DNA of 64,000 nucleotides from assembly GCA_902573905.1 (NCBI GenBank), contig CACGLL010000001.1, positions 1 to 64,000 of the forward strand. Direction: 5' to 3'. Under the pieces are notes generated by a model. The model was given only the letters and a program-made list of their open reading frames with translations, had not been told where the DNA came from and searched no databases. Below, piece by piece: positions 54,839 to 64,000 of this stretch; positions within the stretch are counted from its first letter, which is position 1, and each line of letters begins with the position of its first letter. The position numbers were made by a program, and so were the translations under genes. Source of the stretch: an uncultured Pelagibacteraceae bacterium. Its GTDB lineage: Bacteria; Pseudomonadota; Alphaproteobacteria; Pelagibacterales; Pelagibacteraceae.

Positions 54839-56362
54839 TTATTTAATATTTAAAGCACGAAGTTTATTAAATGGATTCTCTTTATTGTCAAACTTAAATA
54901 ATTTCTCTTTTTTCTTCTTTTCACCTTTAAAAATGTAAGTATCTTCATTTTTATCCTTTTTATAATTCATATAATTCATTAATTTTAAGAAATTTTCTCT
55001 AGAACAACCCAATAAATTCATCATACTTGCGTTAATTTTAAATTTCTTATCTTTTGTATTATCTATTATCTTAATAAATAATTTCTCTAAAATATCAATT
55101 CTTACAAAAAATTCCTTAAATTTTTCAAAACCACAAAGCAATAAGAAGTTTCTTTCTAGTTTTTTATCTATTAAGAAATTCAACCCTGACTTAGGTATTT
55201 TTTTTCCAGACAAGTTATGAAATAAACTCCATAAACTAATTCGAAATTCTACAGCTTTTGGTTTTAACATTTTAGGTAAGTAAATATGATATCTTCCTAT
55301 TTTAATCCCCATGCCCCATAATTTTTTTCTTTCTTCGGAAGGAATTAACTTTACAATTTTATCAACTTCATTTCGTTTAACTACCCCATTTTTTTCATAA
55401 AGTTGAAATACTAGCCCTCTTAGATACTGATTATTAATTTTATGTTTAGTAAGCTTAATTAAATCTCCCAAAATATCATTAATATAATTATCTAACCATT
55501 TTGCTAAAAAATTAGTCAATTTTATTTTAGATGTCTCATCTAGAGAATCGTCAGCAATTATATCAATTTCTGGATTTAAATAGCTGCTGCCTTTTTTTAA
55601 TCGAGCAATAGGATTATTTTTCCATATAATTTTATTTTCATAATTAACTGATAAATCTTTACTAATAAAAATATTTTCTACTCTTTTTATTAATTCTTTT
55701 TCAACACCTTTTCTTGCAGCTTTTTTAATTGATTTAATATCTGTATCTAAAGTTTTAGATGTAACTTCTATTAAAAATTTTAAACCTTTTAATTCACCAA
55801 TTAACTGCCCATCTATATAAATTTTATCATCTTCATTGATTTCTGTATTTAGGACTAAATCTTGTTTAAGACTACGTGAGAGAATACTAATTTTTTTATC
55901 AATAAAACTTTTAGTCAATTCATTATGTAATTTATCCGAAAGTTTATCTTCGATACTTTTTGTTAGTTGAACCCAATAATCTGAATTTTCTACCCAATTC
56001 TTTTTATTAGCAACATATGACCAAGTTCTTACATTTGATAGTCTGTGTGATAACAAATCTACATTCCCATGATCTTTTTCAAGGCCTTTTAGTTGTTCTT
56101 TCATAAAAGTACTTGGAATTCTTTTTTTTCTTGTAGAAAGAAATTGGAACACTTTATCAATAACATTAATATGTTGACCGTAAGCTTTTTTTTCAAAATC
56201 AGGTATCTGACAACATTCCCAGAGTAGTTCTAAGTTTTTATGATAAATAATGTTGTTGTCACCTTTTTTAAGAAAAAATCTTAATACACTTTCATCAAGC
56301 GAATCGTTCGTTCTTAATAAATTTTTTTTATCAGGTCTAAGCTCTAATGATGCAATTAGTTT
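54839..56362 (-). CDS. C-terminal part of SUV3-like/alphaproteobacterial helicase, frameshifted relative to N-terminal part
   Basis: Open frame extends 70 codons beyond the track ORF (KLIASLELRPDKKNLLRTNDSLDESVLRFF...LELLWECCQIPDFEKKAYGQHINVIDK); LSHRLSNVRTWSYVANKKNWVENSDYWVQLTKSIEDKLSDKLHNELTKSFIDKK. Confidence 0.85.
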   Translation of the reverse strand, partial: KLIASLELRPDKKNLLRTNDSLDESVLRFFLKKGDNNIIYHKNLELLWECCQIPDFEKKAYGQHINVIDKVFQFLSTRKKRIPSTFMKEQLKGLEKDHGNVDLLSHRLSNVRTWSYVANKKNWVENSDYWVQLTKSIEDKLSDKLHNELTKSFIDKKISILSRSLKQDLVLNTEINEDDKIYIDGQLIGELKGLKFLIEVTSKTLDTDIKSIKKAARKGVEKELIKRVENIFISKDLSVNYENKIIWKNNPIARLKKGSSYLNPEIDIIADDSLDETSKIKLTNFLAKWLDNYINDILGDLIKLTKHKINNQYLRGLVFQLYEKNGVVKRNEVDKIVKLIPSEERKKLWGMGIKIGRYHIYLPKMLKPKAVEFRISLWSLFHNLSGKKIPKSGLNFLIDKKLERNFLLLCGFEKFKEFFVRIDILEKLFIKIIDNTKDKKFKINASMMNLLGCSRENFLKLMNYMNYKKDKNEDTYIFKGEKKKKEKLFKFDNKENPFNKLRALNIK

Positions 56363-57300
56363 TTAGGGTTGCTAAAATTAAGGTTAGAATTTCTCCAATA
56401 AATTGATTTGGTGTCTGGTAATTGATGTTTTTCTATTTTTTCTATTTCATCTGAATTTAAAGTTTCACAATCACCTGTTGTTCCAAATCCGCCATCATTT
56501 TTATATCTCCCTGCACGGCCGGCGATTTGGGACATTTCAATTAGGTTGAGACGTCTAGTTTTTTTGCCATCAAATTTTTTTAAATTTGAGAAATAGATTT
56601 CATTTATGTCCATATTTAACCCCATGCCAATCGCATCCGTTGCAATTAAATAGTCTACGTCTCCAGATTGATACAATCCTACTTGTGAGTTTCTAGTTTT
56701 TGGACTCAAGGAACCCATAATAACTGCAGCTCCTCCTTTTTGTCTTCTTACTAATTCTGCAATCGCGTAAACTTCTTCAATTGAAAAGGCTATTATTGCA
56801 ACTTTACGATCCAAACGTGATATTTTTTTTATCCCCGAGTAACTTAATTTTGAAAACCTTTCCTTTTTCTCAAATTCTACGCCTTCGACAAGTTCACTAA
56901 TTATATTTTCCATTACTTGTGAACCTAGGAACATTGTTAATTTTGTTCCTCTAGACTCTAGCATTCTTTCAGTAAAGATGTGGCCACGTTCTCTGTCAGA
57001 ACACATTTGTATTTCGTCAATTGCAATAAAGTCGACTTCTTTATTTTTAGGCATTGACTCAACGGTACAAATGAAATAGGTAGCAGTGCTTGGGATAATT
57101 TTTTCTTCACCCGTTATTAAAGCTACTTTTTCTGCCCCGACTTTATTTACGCATTTGTCATAAACTTCTCTTGCCAGTAATCTCAAGGGTAAACCAAAAA
57201 TGCCTGAGGAAAATTCAAGCATTTTTTCTATTGCAACATAAGTTTTCCCCGTATTCGTAGGACCTAGTAATGCAATTATTCTTTGAGATTGATTAGTCAT
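56356..57300 (-). CDS. N-terminal ATPase part of SUV3-like helicase
   Basis: ALLGPTNTGKTYVAIEKM (Walker A), FIAIDEIQMCSDRERGHIF, ATDAIGMGLNMDI, MSQIAGRAGRYKNDG; ends YWRNSNLNFSNPKN*. Confidence 0.9.
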   Translation of the reverse strand: MTNQSQRIIALLGPTNTGKTYVAIEKMLEFSSGIFGLPLRLLAREVYDKCVNKVGAEKVALITGEEKIIPSTATYFICTVESMPKNKEVDFIAIDEIQMCSDRERGHIFTERMLESRGTKLTMFLGSQVMENIISELVEGVEFEKKERFSKLSYSGIKKISRLDRKVAIIAFSIEEVYAIAELVRRQKGGAAVIMGSLSPKTRNSQVGLYQSGDVDYLIATDAIGMGLNMDINEIYFSNLKKFDGKKTRRLNLIEMSQIAGRAGRYKNDGGFGTTGDCETLNSDEIEKIEKHQLPDTKSIYWRNSNLNFSNPKN

Positions 57301-57457
57301 TTTTTGTGTTAGAGATTTTTATTTACACTATATGTAGACCTAAGTTGAGAACAAAATAAGATTAAAACATGACCGAATCGTTTTGTCAAATGTTCCAATT
57401 TTCACAATTGATTTGACTTCCAATAGGCAGTCCCCGTATAGGTAATTAAAAGTTAAA

Positions 57458-58696
57458 ATGTCATCTAAAGTAAAAAAGAAAATTCTAAAACTCAAAGAAT
57501 CCTCAACACTTGTAATTAATGAAAAGTCCAAAGAGCTAATATCCAATGGAAAGAAAGTATATCAATTTGGCTTTGGACAATCTCCATTTCCAGTTCCAGA
57601 AAAAATTGTAGAGGCTTTAAAAAAGAACGCTCATAGAAAAGAATACTTACCTATTCAAGGATTACCTGAACTAAGAGAAAATATTTCAAAGTATTTAGCA
57701 AAAAGAACAGGAAATGATTACCCAAAAGAAAATATATTAATCACACCTGGTTCGAAGGAAGCAATGTTATTGATACATATTGCTTTTAATGGTGAAATTA
57801 TAATTCCTGCCCCTGGTTGGGTTTCTTATGAACCACAAGCAGAGATAGGTTCAAATAAAGTTCACTGGTTAGAAACTACAAGAGAAAATAATTGGTTTCC
57901 AACTGGAAAAGAACTTGAAAAAAAAATCAAATCAGTTGGAAAAAATAAAAATCTAATTTTAATTCTTAATTCTCCAAACAATCCGTCGGGAGCAGTTTGT
58001 AAAAATTTAGAGGAATTAGCTAAAGTAGCAAAAAAATATAAGATAATGGTTTTGTCAGATGAAATTTATACTGATCTCACTTTTACAAATCAATATAACT
58101 CAATATCAAAATTTTATCCTGAATTGACTTTTATAACTGGCGGATTAAGTAAATGGTGTGGTGCAGGAGGTTGGAGATTAGGTTTTCTAGCTGTTCCAAA
58201 AAAATTAACAGAGTTTTTAAAAAGTTTAAAATCACTTGCTAGTGAGTCTTATTCAACAGTTAATACACCCACACAATATGCGTCTGTAGAAGCTTACGCT
58301 CATGAGCATGATCAATATAAACTTAAAGTTAGAGCAATATTAAATGCTGTTGGATATTATGTTTATAATAATCTGAAATCAAACAAGGTATTAATTGCTC
58401 CTCCACAAGGCGCTTTTTATTTGATGCCAGAATTTAAAAACAAAAAATATAAAACTTCATCAAAATTATGTGAAGTAATTTTAAACGAAACAGGTGTAGC
58501 AATGTTACCAGGATCGGACTTTGGGTTTAAACCAAGTAAAATGTTAACAAGATTAAGCTATACTGATTTTGATGGAACAGAATTTTTTAAAAACGTTACA
58601 AACTGCAAAATGATAGATGATGAGATGATTAAAAAGCATGCACCAAATGTGGTTGAAGGCGTTTCAAAATTGTCAAATTGGGTTAAAAATTTATAA
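57458..58696 (+). CDS. Class I/II PLP-dependent aminotransferase (aspartate aminotransferase-like)
   Basis: INEKSKELISNGKKVYQFGFGQSPFPVPEKIVEAL, NSPNNPSGAVC, SDEIYTDLTF, GGLSKWCGAGGWRLGFLAVPK. Confidence 0.9.
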   Translation: MSSKVKKKILKLKESSTLVINEKSKELISNGKKVYQFGFGQSPFPVPEKIVEALKKNAHRKEYLPIQGLPELRENISKYLAKRTGNDYPKENILITPGSKEAMLLIHIAFNGEIIIPAPGWVSYEPQAEIGSNKVHWLETTRENNWFPTGKELEKKIKSVGKNKNLILILNSPNNPSGAVCKNLEELAKVAKKYKIMVLSDEIYTDLTFTNQYNSISKFYPELTFITGGLSKWCGAGGWRLGFLAVPKKLTEFLKSLKSLASESYSTVNTPTQYASVEAYAHEHDQYKLKVRAILNAVGYYVYNNLKSNKVLIAPPQGAFYLMPEFKNKKYKTSSKLCEVILNETGVAMLPGSDFGFKPSKMLTRLSYTDFDGTEFFKNVTNCKMIDDEMIKKHAPNVVEGVSKLSNWVKNL

Positions 58697-58704
58697 GAAT
58701 CTCT

Positions 58705-58733
58705 TTGACCTCAATACAATAACGTAGTTAAAT
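58705..58733 (+). promoter_or_regulatory. Candidate sigma-70 promoter of the TAXI solute-binding protein gene
   Basis: TTGACC, 17-nt spacer, TTAAAT, upstream of GGGAG Shine-Dalgarno. Confidence 0.5.
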
Positions 58734-58759
58734 TCAATAATAAACAAAAGGGAGAACAC

Positions 58760-59764
58760 ATGAAAAAAATGATATCAATGATTTCAGCTGTTCTAGTAAT
58801 GATAGCTTTCTCAAGCCCATTCACTTCAATAGCAAAATCAGCAGAGTTCTTTACAATAGGAACAGGCGGACCAACAGGAGTATATTTCCAAACAGGTAAC
58901 GCTATATGTAAAATGTTACATAAGTCAGCAATTAGTGCTGATCATGGTAGAAAAAAAGGTACTGCAAAAGCTTATAGATGTACTGCACCTTCAACAGGTG
59001 GTTCTAACTACAACATTGGACAAATCAAAGATGGTGAGTTTCAATTTGGTGTTGCCCAGTCTGACTGGCAGTATCATGCTTACAACGGTTCAAGCAAATG
59101 GGAAGGAAATCAGTTCAGTAATTTAAGAGCTGTATTTTCTGTTCATAATGAACCTTTCCAAATTTGGGCAAGCAAAAAATCTAAAATTAAAGATTTTAAA
59201 GGTCTAAAAGGAAAAACAGTAAACATTGGTAACCCAGGTTCTGGACAAAGAGGAACTATGGAAGAATTAATGAAAGCTATGGGAGCAGACATGAGTATGT
59301 TCAAAGCTACTACTGAACTTACTTCTTCTGAACAAGTTAAAGCTCTTTGTGATGGTAAAATAGATGCATTTGGATATTCAGTAGGATTTCCAAATGGTGC
59401 TATGGAACAAGCAGCAACTTGTAAAGCAAAAGCTAGCCCGATCAATTTAACTGGAGCACCTGTGCAAGGTTTAATTGACGGAGCTGACTATTATGCTAAA
59501 GCAGTTATCCCAGCAGGGACTTACTCAAATCAGAAAAAAGATGCTACAACTTTTGGTGTAAAAGCTACAGTTGTTACAAGCGCAGATGTTTCTGAAGAAC
59601 TTGTATACTTAGTAACAAAAGCGGTAATGGAAAACTTTGATGATTTCAGAGCTCAACATCCTGCTTTTGCTCCTTTGGAAAAGAAAAATATGATAGCTGA
59701 TGGTTTATCGGCTCCATTACATCCAGGTGCAATTAAGTACTACAAAGAAGCTGGATTAATGTAA
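58760..59764 (+). CDS. TAXI-family TRAP transporter solute-binding protein
   Basis: Signal peptide; FTIGTGGPTGVYFQTGNAICKMLHK...YRCTAPSTGGSNYNIGQIKDGEFQFGVAQSDWQYHAYNG; NIGNPGSGQRGTMEELM. Confidence 0.93.
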   Translation: MKKMISMISAVLVMIAFSSPFTSIAKSAEFFTIGTGGPTGVYFQTGNAICKMLHKSAISADHGRKKGTAKAYRCTAPSTGGSNYNIGQIKDGEFQFGVAQSDWQYHAYNGSSKWEGNQFSNLRAVFSVHNEPFQIWASKKSKIKDFKGLKGKTVNIGNPGSGQRGTMEELMKAMGADMSMFKATTELTSSEQVKALCDGKIDAFGYSVGFPNGAMEQAATCKAKASPINLTGAPVQGLIDGADYYAKAVIPAGTYSNQKKDATTFGVKATVVTSADVSEELVYLVTKAVMENFDDFRAQHPAFAPLEKKNMIADGLSAPLHPGAIKYYKEAGLM

Positions 59765-59784
59765 TTCAACTTTTTAGTTTAATT

Positions 59785-59819
59785 AAAAAAGGCCCAATAT
59801 TTCTTGGGCCTTTTTTTTT
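59785..59819 (+). terminator. Intrinsic terminator between TRAP solute-binding and permease genes
   Basis: AAAAAAGGCCCAA-tatttc-TTGGGCC followed by nine T. Confidence 0.9.
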
Positions 59820-59841
59820 ATAATAATGTATCTTAAGTTAA

Positions 59842-62166
59842 ATGAATCAAACTATTCAAAGTAAGATAAAAGACAAAATTCATGAAGATATTTCACCAAC
59901 TCGAAATTTATCAGGGATTCATCTAAAAATAGTTTTTGTAATAGCGATTCTTTGGACACTATTCCAACTTTGGTATGCTTCTCCTTTTCCTTTCTGGTTT
60001 AATTTTGGAATGTTTAAAGGTTTGCCTGCTAGAGCCATACATTTAGGTTTCGCACTTACACTTACATTTTTAATTTTTCCTGTTATGCGAGGAAAGAAAA
60101 TATCAGTTTTTGATATTCTTATAAGTATAGTTGCTGCATTCTGCTGCCTTTACATTTATTTTTTTTATGATGATCTTGTTAATAGGGGCGGTATTCTTTT
60201 AGTTAGAGAGATATTTGGATTTAAAGTTCCAGTCGAACTTATTATTGGAGCAACAGGTATTTTAATACTTTTAGAGGCCACAAGGAGAGCAATAGGCTTA
60301 CCTTTGGTAATTATCGCTATCTGCTTTCTTTTATTTTCTTATTTTGGAAAATATGCACCTGATATTATTTCTCATGGAGGTCTATCTGTTAAAAGATTAG
60401 TTGGATTTCAATGGTTTGATCAAGAAGCTATTTTTGGAATACCAATAGGTGTCTCTGTTGATTTCATATTTTTATTTGTACTTTTTGGAGCTTTACTAGA
60501 AACAGCTGGAGGAGGAAAATACTTCTTAGATTTAGCATTTGCCATGGTAGGCAAGATGCGGGGAGGACCTGCTAAAGCTGCTATTCTAGGATCTGGAATG
60601 ACAGGAATGATTTCAGGTTCTTCAATTGCAAATACTGTTACTACCGGAACTTTTACAATTCCGATTATGAAAAAAACTGGATTCTCTCAAGAGAAGGCCG
60701 GAGCTATTGAAGTTTCATCATCTGTAAATGGTCAAATAATGCCTCCAGTTATGGGAGCTGCGGCTTTCGTAATGGCAAGTTTTATAGGCGTTACTTATTT
60801 TGAAGTTGTTAAACATGCATTTTTACCAGCTATCATTTCATACATTGCTTTATTTTATATATCCCATCTAGAGGCTCTTAAATTAGGACTAAAAGGAATG
60901 GATGATGCTGACGTTCCTCACCTGAAGAGAACATTTTTATCTGGATTACATTTTTTAATACCAATTTTTGTTTTAATTTTTTTACTTGTTTACATGAGAT
61001 ACACAGCAGGTTTTTCAATTTTTTACGCAACCATTTCTTTGATTCTAGTGAATTTGATAAATCGTATAATTAAAAACTCAGATTATAAAACTGGCTTAAT
61101 CGAATGGTGGAACCAAACAATTGTTGGGCTCCAAAAAGGAGCAATTAACATGGTGGGAGTTGGAATTGCGATTGCTACTGCAGGTATAATAGTAGGAGCG
61201 GTTGGTTCAACAGGGTTAAGCACTAATTTGATTATAGTCATTGAGACAATAGCAAGAGATAATGTAATCATATTAATTTTATTAACTATTATTCTTTGTT
61301 TACTTCTAGGAATGGGTCTTCCCACGACTGCAAACTATGTGGTAGTCGCTTCGCTAATGGCTACGGTTTTAGTAGACGTTGGAAATGCTTCGGGCTTTAT
61401 TTTTCCATTAATAGCAGTTCATTTATTCGTATTTTATTTTGGACTGATGGCCGATGTTACACCTCCTGTTGGTTTAGCATCTTATGCAGCCGCCGCAATA
61501 TCTGGTGGAGATCCTTTAAGAACAGGGCTTCAAGCTATTTGGTATAGTTTAAGAACGGGAATTTTACCTATAGTTTTTTTATTTAATCATGAACTTTTAT
61601 TAATTGGAGTAGAAAGTATCTGGCAAGCTTTATTGGTAATAGCAACTTCTTTAATTGGTATTTTGGTTTTTACTGCAGCTACACAACAATGGTTCATAAA
61701 TAAATTAAGATGGTATGAGACTATAGCTTTCCTAATAATATCTTTATCTTTTTTAGCTCCAGACTATGTATTAGGTAAATTCTATCCGAAATTTAACGAA
61801 CAAAAACTTTCAGCAGAAAATATTCAAAATTTATCTTTCGATCCTTCAAAAGAAGTTCACATAAAAGTAACTCGAGTTACTGAATACGGAGAAAGATATA
61901 AACTATTTGTTATTGATAAAGGAAAATTTGAAAATGATTACAATCTAGAAGAATATGGAGTAACATTAGTAGATCAGAATAACCAACTTACTGTAGATAA
62001 ATTAAATTGGAAAGGGGAAGCAAAAAAATCTGGTATTCAAATGGGTGATATCATTAGTAATTTTAAAATTGAAAATCCAGAAAGACCAAATAAAGTAATC
62101 GTTTATCCGTTTGCTCTTACATTTTTATTTATTATTGGTTATTTGAACTATAGAAGAAAAGCTTAA
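59842..62166 (+). CDS. TRAP transporter fused permease (DctQM type) with C-terminal DUF3394-like region
   Basis: Many TM; GSGMTGMISGSSIANTVTTGTFTIPIMKKTGFSQEKAGAIEVSSSVNGQIMPPVMGAAAFVMA; GMGLPTTANYVVVASLMA; extramembrane C-terminus. Confidence 0.92.
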   Translation: MNQTIQSKIKDKIHEDISPTRNLSGIHLKIVFVIAILWTLFQLWYASPFPFWFNFGMFKGLPARAIHLGFALTLTFLIFPVMRGKKISVFDILISIVAAFCCLYIYFFYDDLVNRGGILLVREIFGFKVPVELIIGATGILILLEATRRAIGLPLVIIAICFLLFSYFGKYAPDIISHGGLSVKRLVGFQWFDQEAIFGIPIGVSVDFIFLFVLFGALLETAGGGKYFLDLAFAMVGKMRGGPAKAAILGSGMTGMISGSSIANTVTTGTFTIPIMKKTGFSQEKAGAIEVSSSVNGQIMPPVMGAAAFVMASFIGVTYFEVVKHAFLPAIISYIALFYISHLEALKLGLKGMDDADVPHLKRTFLSGLHFLIPIFVLIFLLVYMRYTAGFSIFYATISLILVNLINRIIKNSDYKTGLIEWWNQTIVGLQKGAINMVGVGIAIATAGIIVGAVGSTGLSTNLIIVIETIARDNVIILILLTIILCLLLGMGLPTTANYVVVASLMATVLVDVGNASGFIFPLIAVHLFVFYFGLMADVTPPVGLASYAAAAISGGDPLRTGLQAIWYSLRTGILPIVFLFNHELLLIGVESIWQALLVIATSLIGILVFTAATQQWFINKLRWYETIAFLIISLSFLAPDYVLGKFYPKFNEQKLSAENIQNLSFDPSKEVHIKVTRVTEYGERYKLFVIDKGKFENDYNLEEYGVTLVDQNNQLTVDKLNWKGEAKKSGIQMGDIISNFKIENPERPNKVIVYPFALTFLFIIGYLNYRRKA

Positions 62167-62552
62167 AGAATTTTCCAGGTTCCAGAGGCAGAAACGACAA
62201 TTTCTTTATCATTAGAAATTTCACAGCTTATAAAAACAAGAGTCTTTGTTTTTTTTAAAATTTTTACATCACCTTTAAGCTTGTCACCCAATTGACCCGC
62301 TGAAATAAATTTCATATCTAAATTAATTGTTACACATCTCTTGTCACCAGCAACTCTGTGAGCAGCAGTTCCCATTCCAGTATCGGCAATAGTGGAGAGG
62401 AATCCACCATGTGCAATTTTACCTGTGTTTAAATGTATTTCTTTAACCTCCACTGAAAACTCATACTGAGTATCACTAATTTTTTTTAGCTCTAACCCGC
62501 CCAGATGTTTCATAAACCCTCGATTAGACTCGTCCATACTTTTTTTTATCAT
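62163..62552 (-). CDS. PaaI-family hotdog thioesterase
   Basis: NTGKIAHGGFLSTIADTGMGTAAHRVAGDKRCVTINLDMKFI. Confidence 0.88.
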   Translation of the reverse strand: MIKKSMDESNRGFMKHLGGLELKKISDTQYEFSVEVKEIHLNTGKIAHGGFLSTIADTGMGTAAHRVAGDKRCVTINLDMKFISAGQLGDKLKGDVKILKKTKTLVFISCEISNDKEIVVSASGTWKIL

Positions 62553-63423
62553 ATAACGGAGCTAATTGTGAAAAAATAACTGCAAATAAAATAAGAGTTA
62601 TTCCTAAAATTTTTATTTCATTTAAAAACTGACTTAAAATTATATATCCGAAAATTGAAGCGAATACACCTTCTAGTGAAAATATAATAGCTACAGGTGC
62701 TGGAGAAAGGTTTTGTTGTCCGTAAATTTGAAGAAGAAACGCCACTCCACTTGATAGAATTCCGGCGTATAACATCTCTTTTCCATCCATTACCATATTT
62801 GAAAACTTAACACTTTCAAAAACAAAAGCCGGCATCAATGCAAATATAGATGCAATTAGGCATTGAAGGCAGGCAATAGTGATTGGATAATTAAATATCC
62901 TTAAAAATCTTGAAATAAAAACAATATGGAACGCCCAAAATAATGCGTTAAAAACTGCAATACTATCTCCTATTCTTACTTGAATATTATCGAACTCTGT
63001 TAAAAGTATACCTCCAAATAAACAAATAATAATAGATAGCCAAACAGACTTATGAATATTTTTTGAAAAAAAATAGTAAGCAACAAATGGAACTAAAACT
63101 ACATAAAAAATTGTAAATACTGCTGTATTAGCTACATCTGTATAAAGTAGAGCATATTGTTGTAAAACATTTCCCATCGAAAGAAGAAATCCAATAAGCA
63201 ATAGATTTAAAATGTTAACTTTTTTAAAAACTATTGAATTAACCTTTTTATATTCGAAAATATAAAAAAATGGGACTAGCGTTAGAAATCCAAGAAATAG
63301 CCTGCCGAAAGTAAAAGTAAATGGTCCGTTATAATCCATTCCCATATCTTGAGCCACGAAAGCTGAACCCCAAATTAAAGAACAGCTAATAGCACATATA
63401 AGAGAAAATACTTTTTTATTCAT
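62524..63423 (-). CDS. DMT-superfamily (EamA) transporter
   Basis: ~10 TM; CSLIWGSAFVAQDMGMDYNGPFTFTFGRLFLGFLTLVPFF; ALLYTDVANTAVFTIFYVVLVPF; LSPAPVAIIFSLEGVFASIFGYIIL. Confidence 0.88.
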   Translation of the reverse strand: MNKKVFSLICAISCSLIWGSAFVAQDMGMDYNGPFTFTFGRLFLGFLTLVPFFYIFEYKKVNSIVFKKVNILNLLLIGFLLSMGNVLQQYALLYTDVANTAVFTIFYVVLVPFVAYYFFSKNIHKSVWLSIIICLFGGILLTEFDNIQVRIGDSIAVFNALFWAFHIVFISRFLRIFNYPITIACLQCLIASIFALMPAFVFESVKFSNMVMDGKEMLYAGILSSGVAFLLQIYGQQNLSPAPVAIIFSLEGVFASIFGYIILSQFLNEIKILGITLILFAVIFSQLAPLYDKKKYGRV

Positions 63424-63447
63424 TAAGGCTTATTAGGTTAAGAGCAA

Positions 63448-64000
63448 CTAAACAGCAAGTTTAAAGGCAAAATCTTTTCCAAGACATTTTCCAAGATAGA
63501 CACAAAATCTAGCACCTTCCGCACCATCTATTAATCTGTGATCATAAGATAATGAGATCGGAAGTATTTTTTTAGAAACTATTTGATTTTTTTCTTTAAC
63601 AAGCCGATCAAAAGTCCTACCAACTCCCAAAATTGCTACTTCCGGCGGATTAATGATAGGTGTAAAATGAGTTCCGCCAATACCTCCTAAACTAGAAATA
63701 GTCATCGAACCTCCAAAAAATTCTTTTTTATCGATTTTAAGTTCTCTGCAAAGTTGACTTGTATTTTTAAGTTCTTCTCCAATTTTTTGAATACTCATTT
63801 GATCAACGTTTCTTAATTTAGGAACCATTAGACCGTGGGGAGTATCAACAGCAAAACCAATATGAAAATATTTTTTATAAATGATTTTATTATTCTCAGG
63901 ATTTAATGATGCGTTAAAGTTTGGAAATTCTTTTAGAGCACTTACTAAGGCTTTTGCAATAAATGCGAGGGGCGTTACTTTAATTTTTTCTCCGGTATAA
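63448..64000 (-). CDS. Dihydrolipoamide acyltransferase (E2) catalytic domain, 5' end beyond window
   Basis: Frame stays open to the right edge (YTGEKIKVTPLAFIAKALVSALKEFPNFNASLNPENNKIIYKKYFHIGFAVDTPHGLMVPKLRNVD...); catalytic SYDHRLIDGAEGARF. Confidence 0.92.
   Translation of the reverse strand, partial: YTGEKIKVTPLAFIAKALVSALKEFPNFNASLNPENNKIIYKKYFHIGFAVDTPHGLMVPKLRNVDQMSIQKIGEELKNTSQLCRELKIDKKEFFGGSMTISSLGGIGGTHFTPIINPPEVAILGVGRTFDRLVKEKNQIVSKKILPISLSYDHRLIDGAEGARFCVYLGKCLGKDFAFKLAV

Noticed and set aside
57413-57442. TTGACT-N18-TATAGG promoter-like pair before the aminotransferase gene
   Set aside because: Plausible but spacing and -10 are imperfect; not supported strongly enough to list as a feature.

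Overview
This window looks like a streamlined, AT-rich alphaproteobacterial chromosome of the SAR11 / Pelagibacter type. That assignment rests on gene order and composition only; no search was run. Most of it is dense core metabolism: trmD-rplS-leuCDB-asd, sdhCDAB-mmsA-mdh, sucCDAB-lpd, priA-atpHAGDC, rppH-ctpA-rsfS-nadD-proA-proB-obgE-rpmA-rplU, gloB-metW-metX // hisC-tyrA, plsC-lysA-(LptM-like)-argH // tlpA, coq7-dsbB-yqaA, tRNA-Leu(CAA), an acyl-CoA synthetase, carD-fdxA-terB-like-helicase, and an aminotransferase next to a TAXI-type TRAP transporter. No CRISPR array, prophage, transposon or rRNA was seen. Points worth a second look: (1) a 23-aa hyperbasic mini-ORF (MAKRRKKAKKKTKKKAKKRRRRR) with its own Shine-Dalgarno, candidate promoter and terminator, convergent with a CarD gene that has a Lys-rich repeated N-terminal tail; (2) a SAM-II riboswitch upstream of metX followed directly by an intrinsic terminator, with a possible antiterminator pairing; (3) a large helicase gene split by an apparent -1 frameshift at an A5 run; (4) a 36-aa LptM-like lipoprotein between argH and lysA, missing from the supplied ORF track; (5) a surface-glycan-like insertion separating mdh from sucC; (6) divergent genes that may share one CATG as both start codons.
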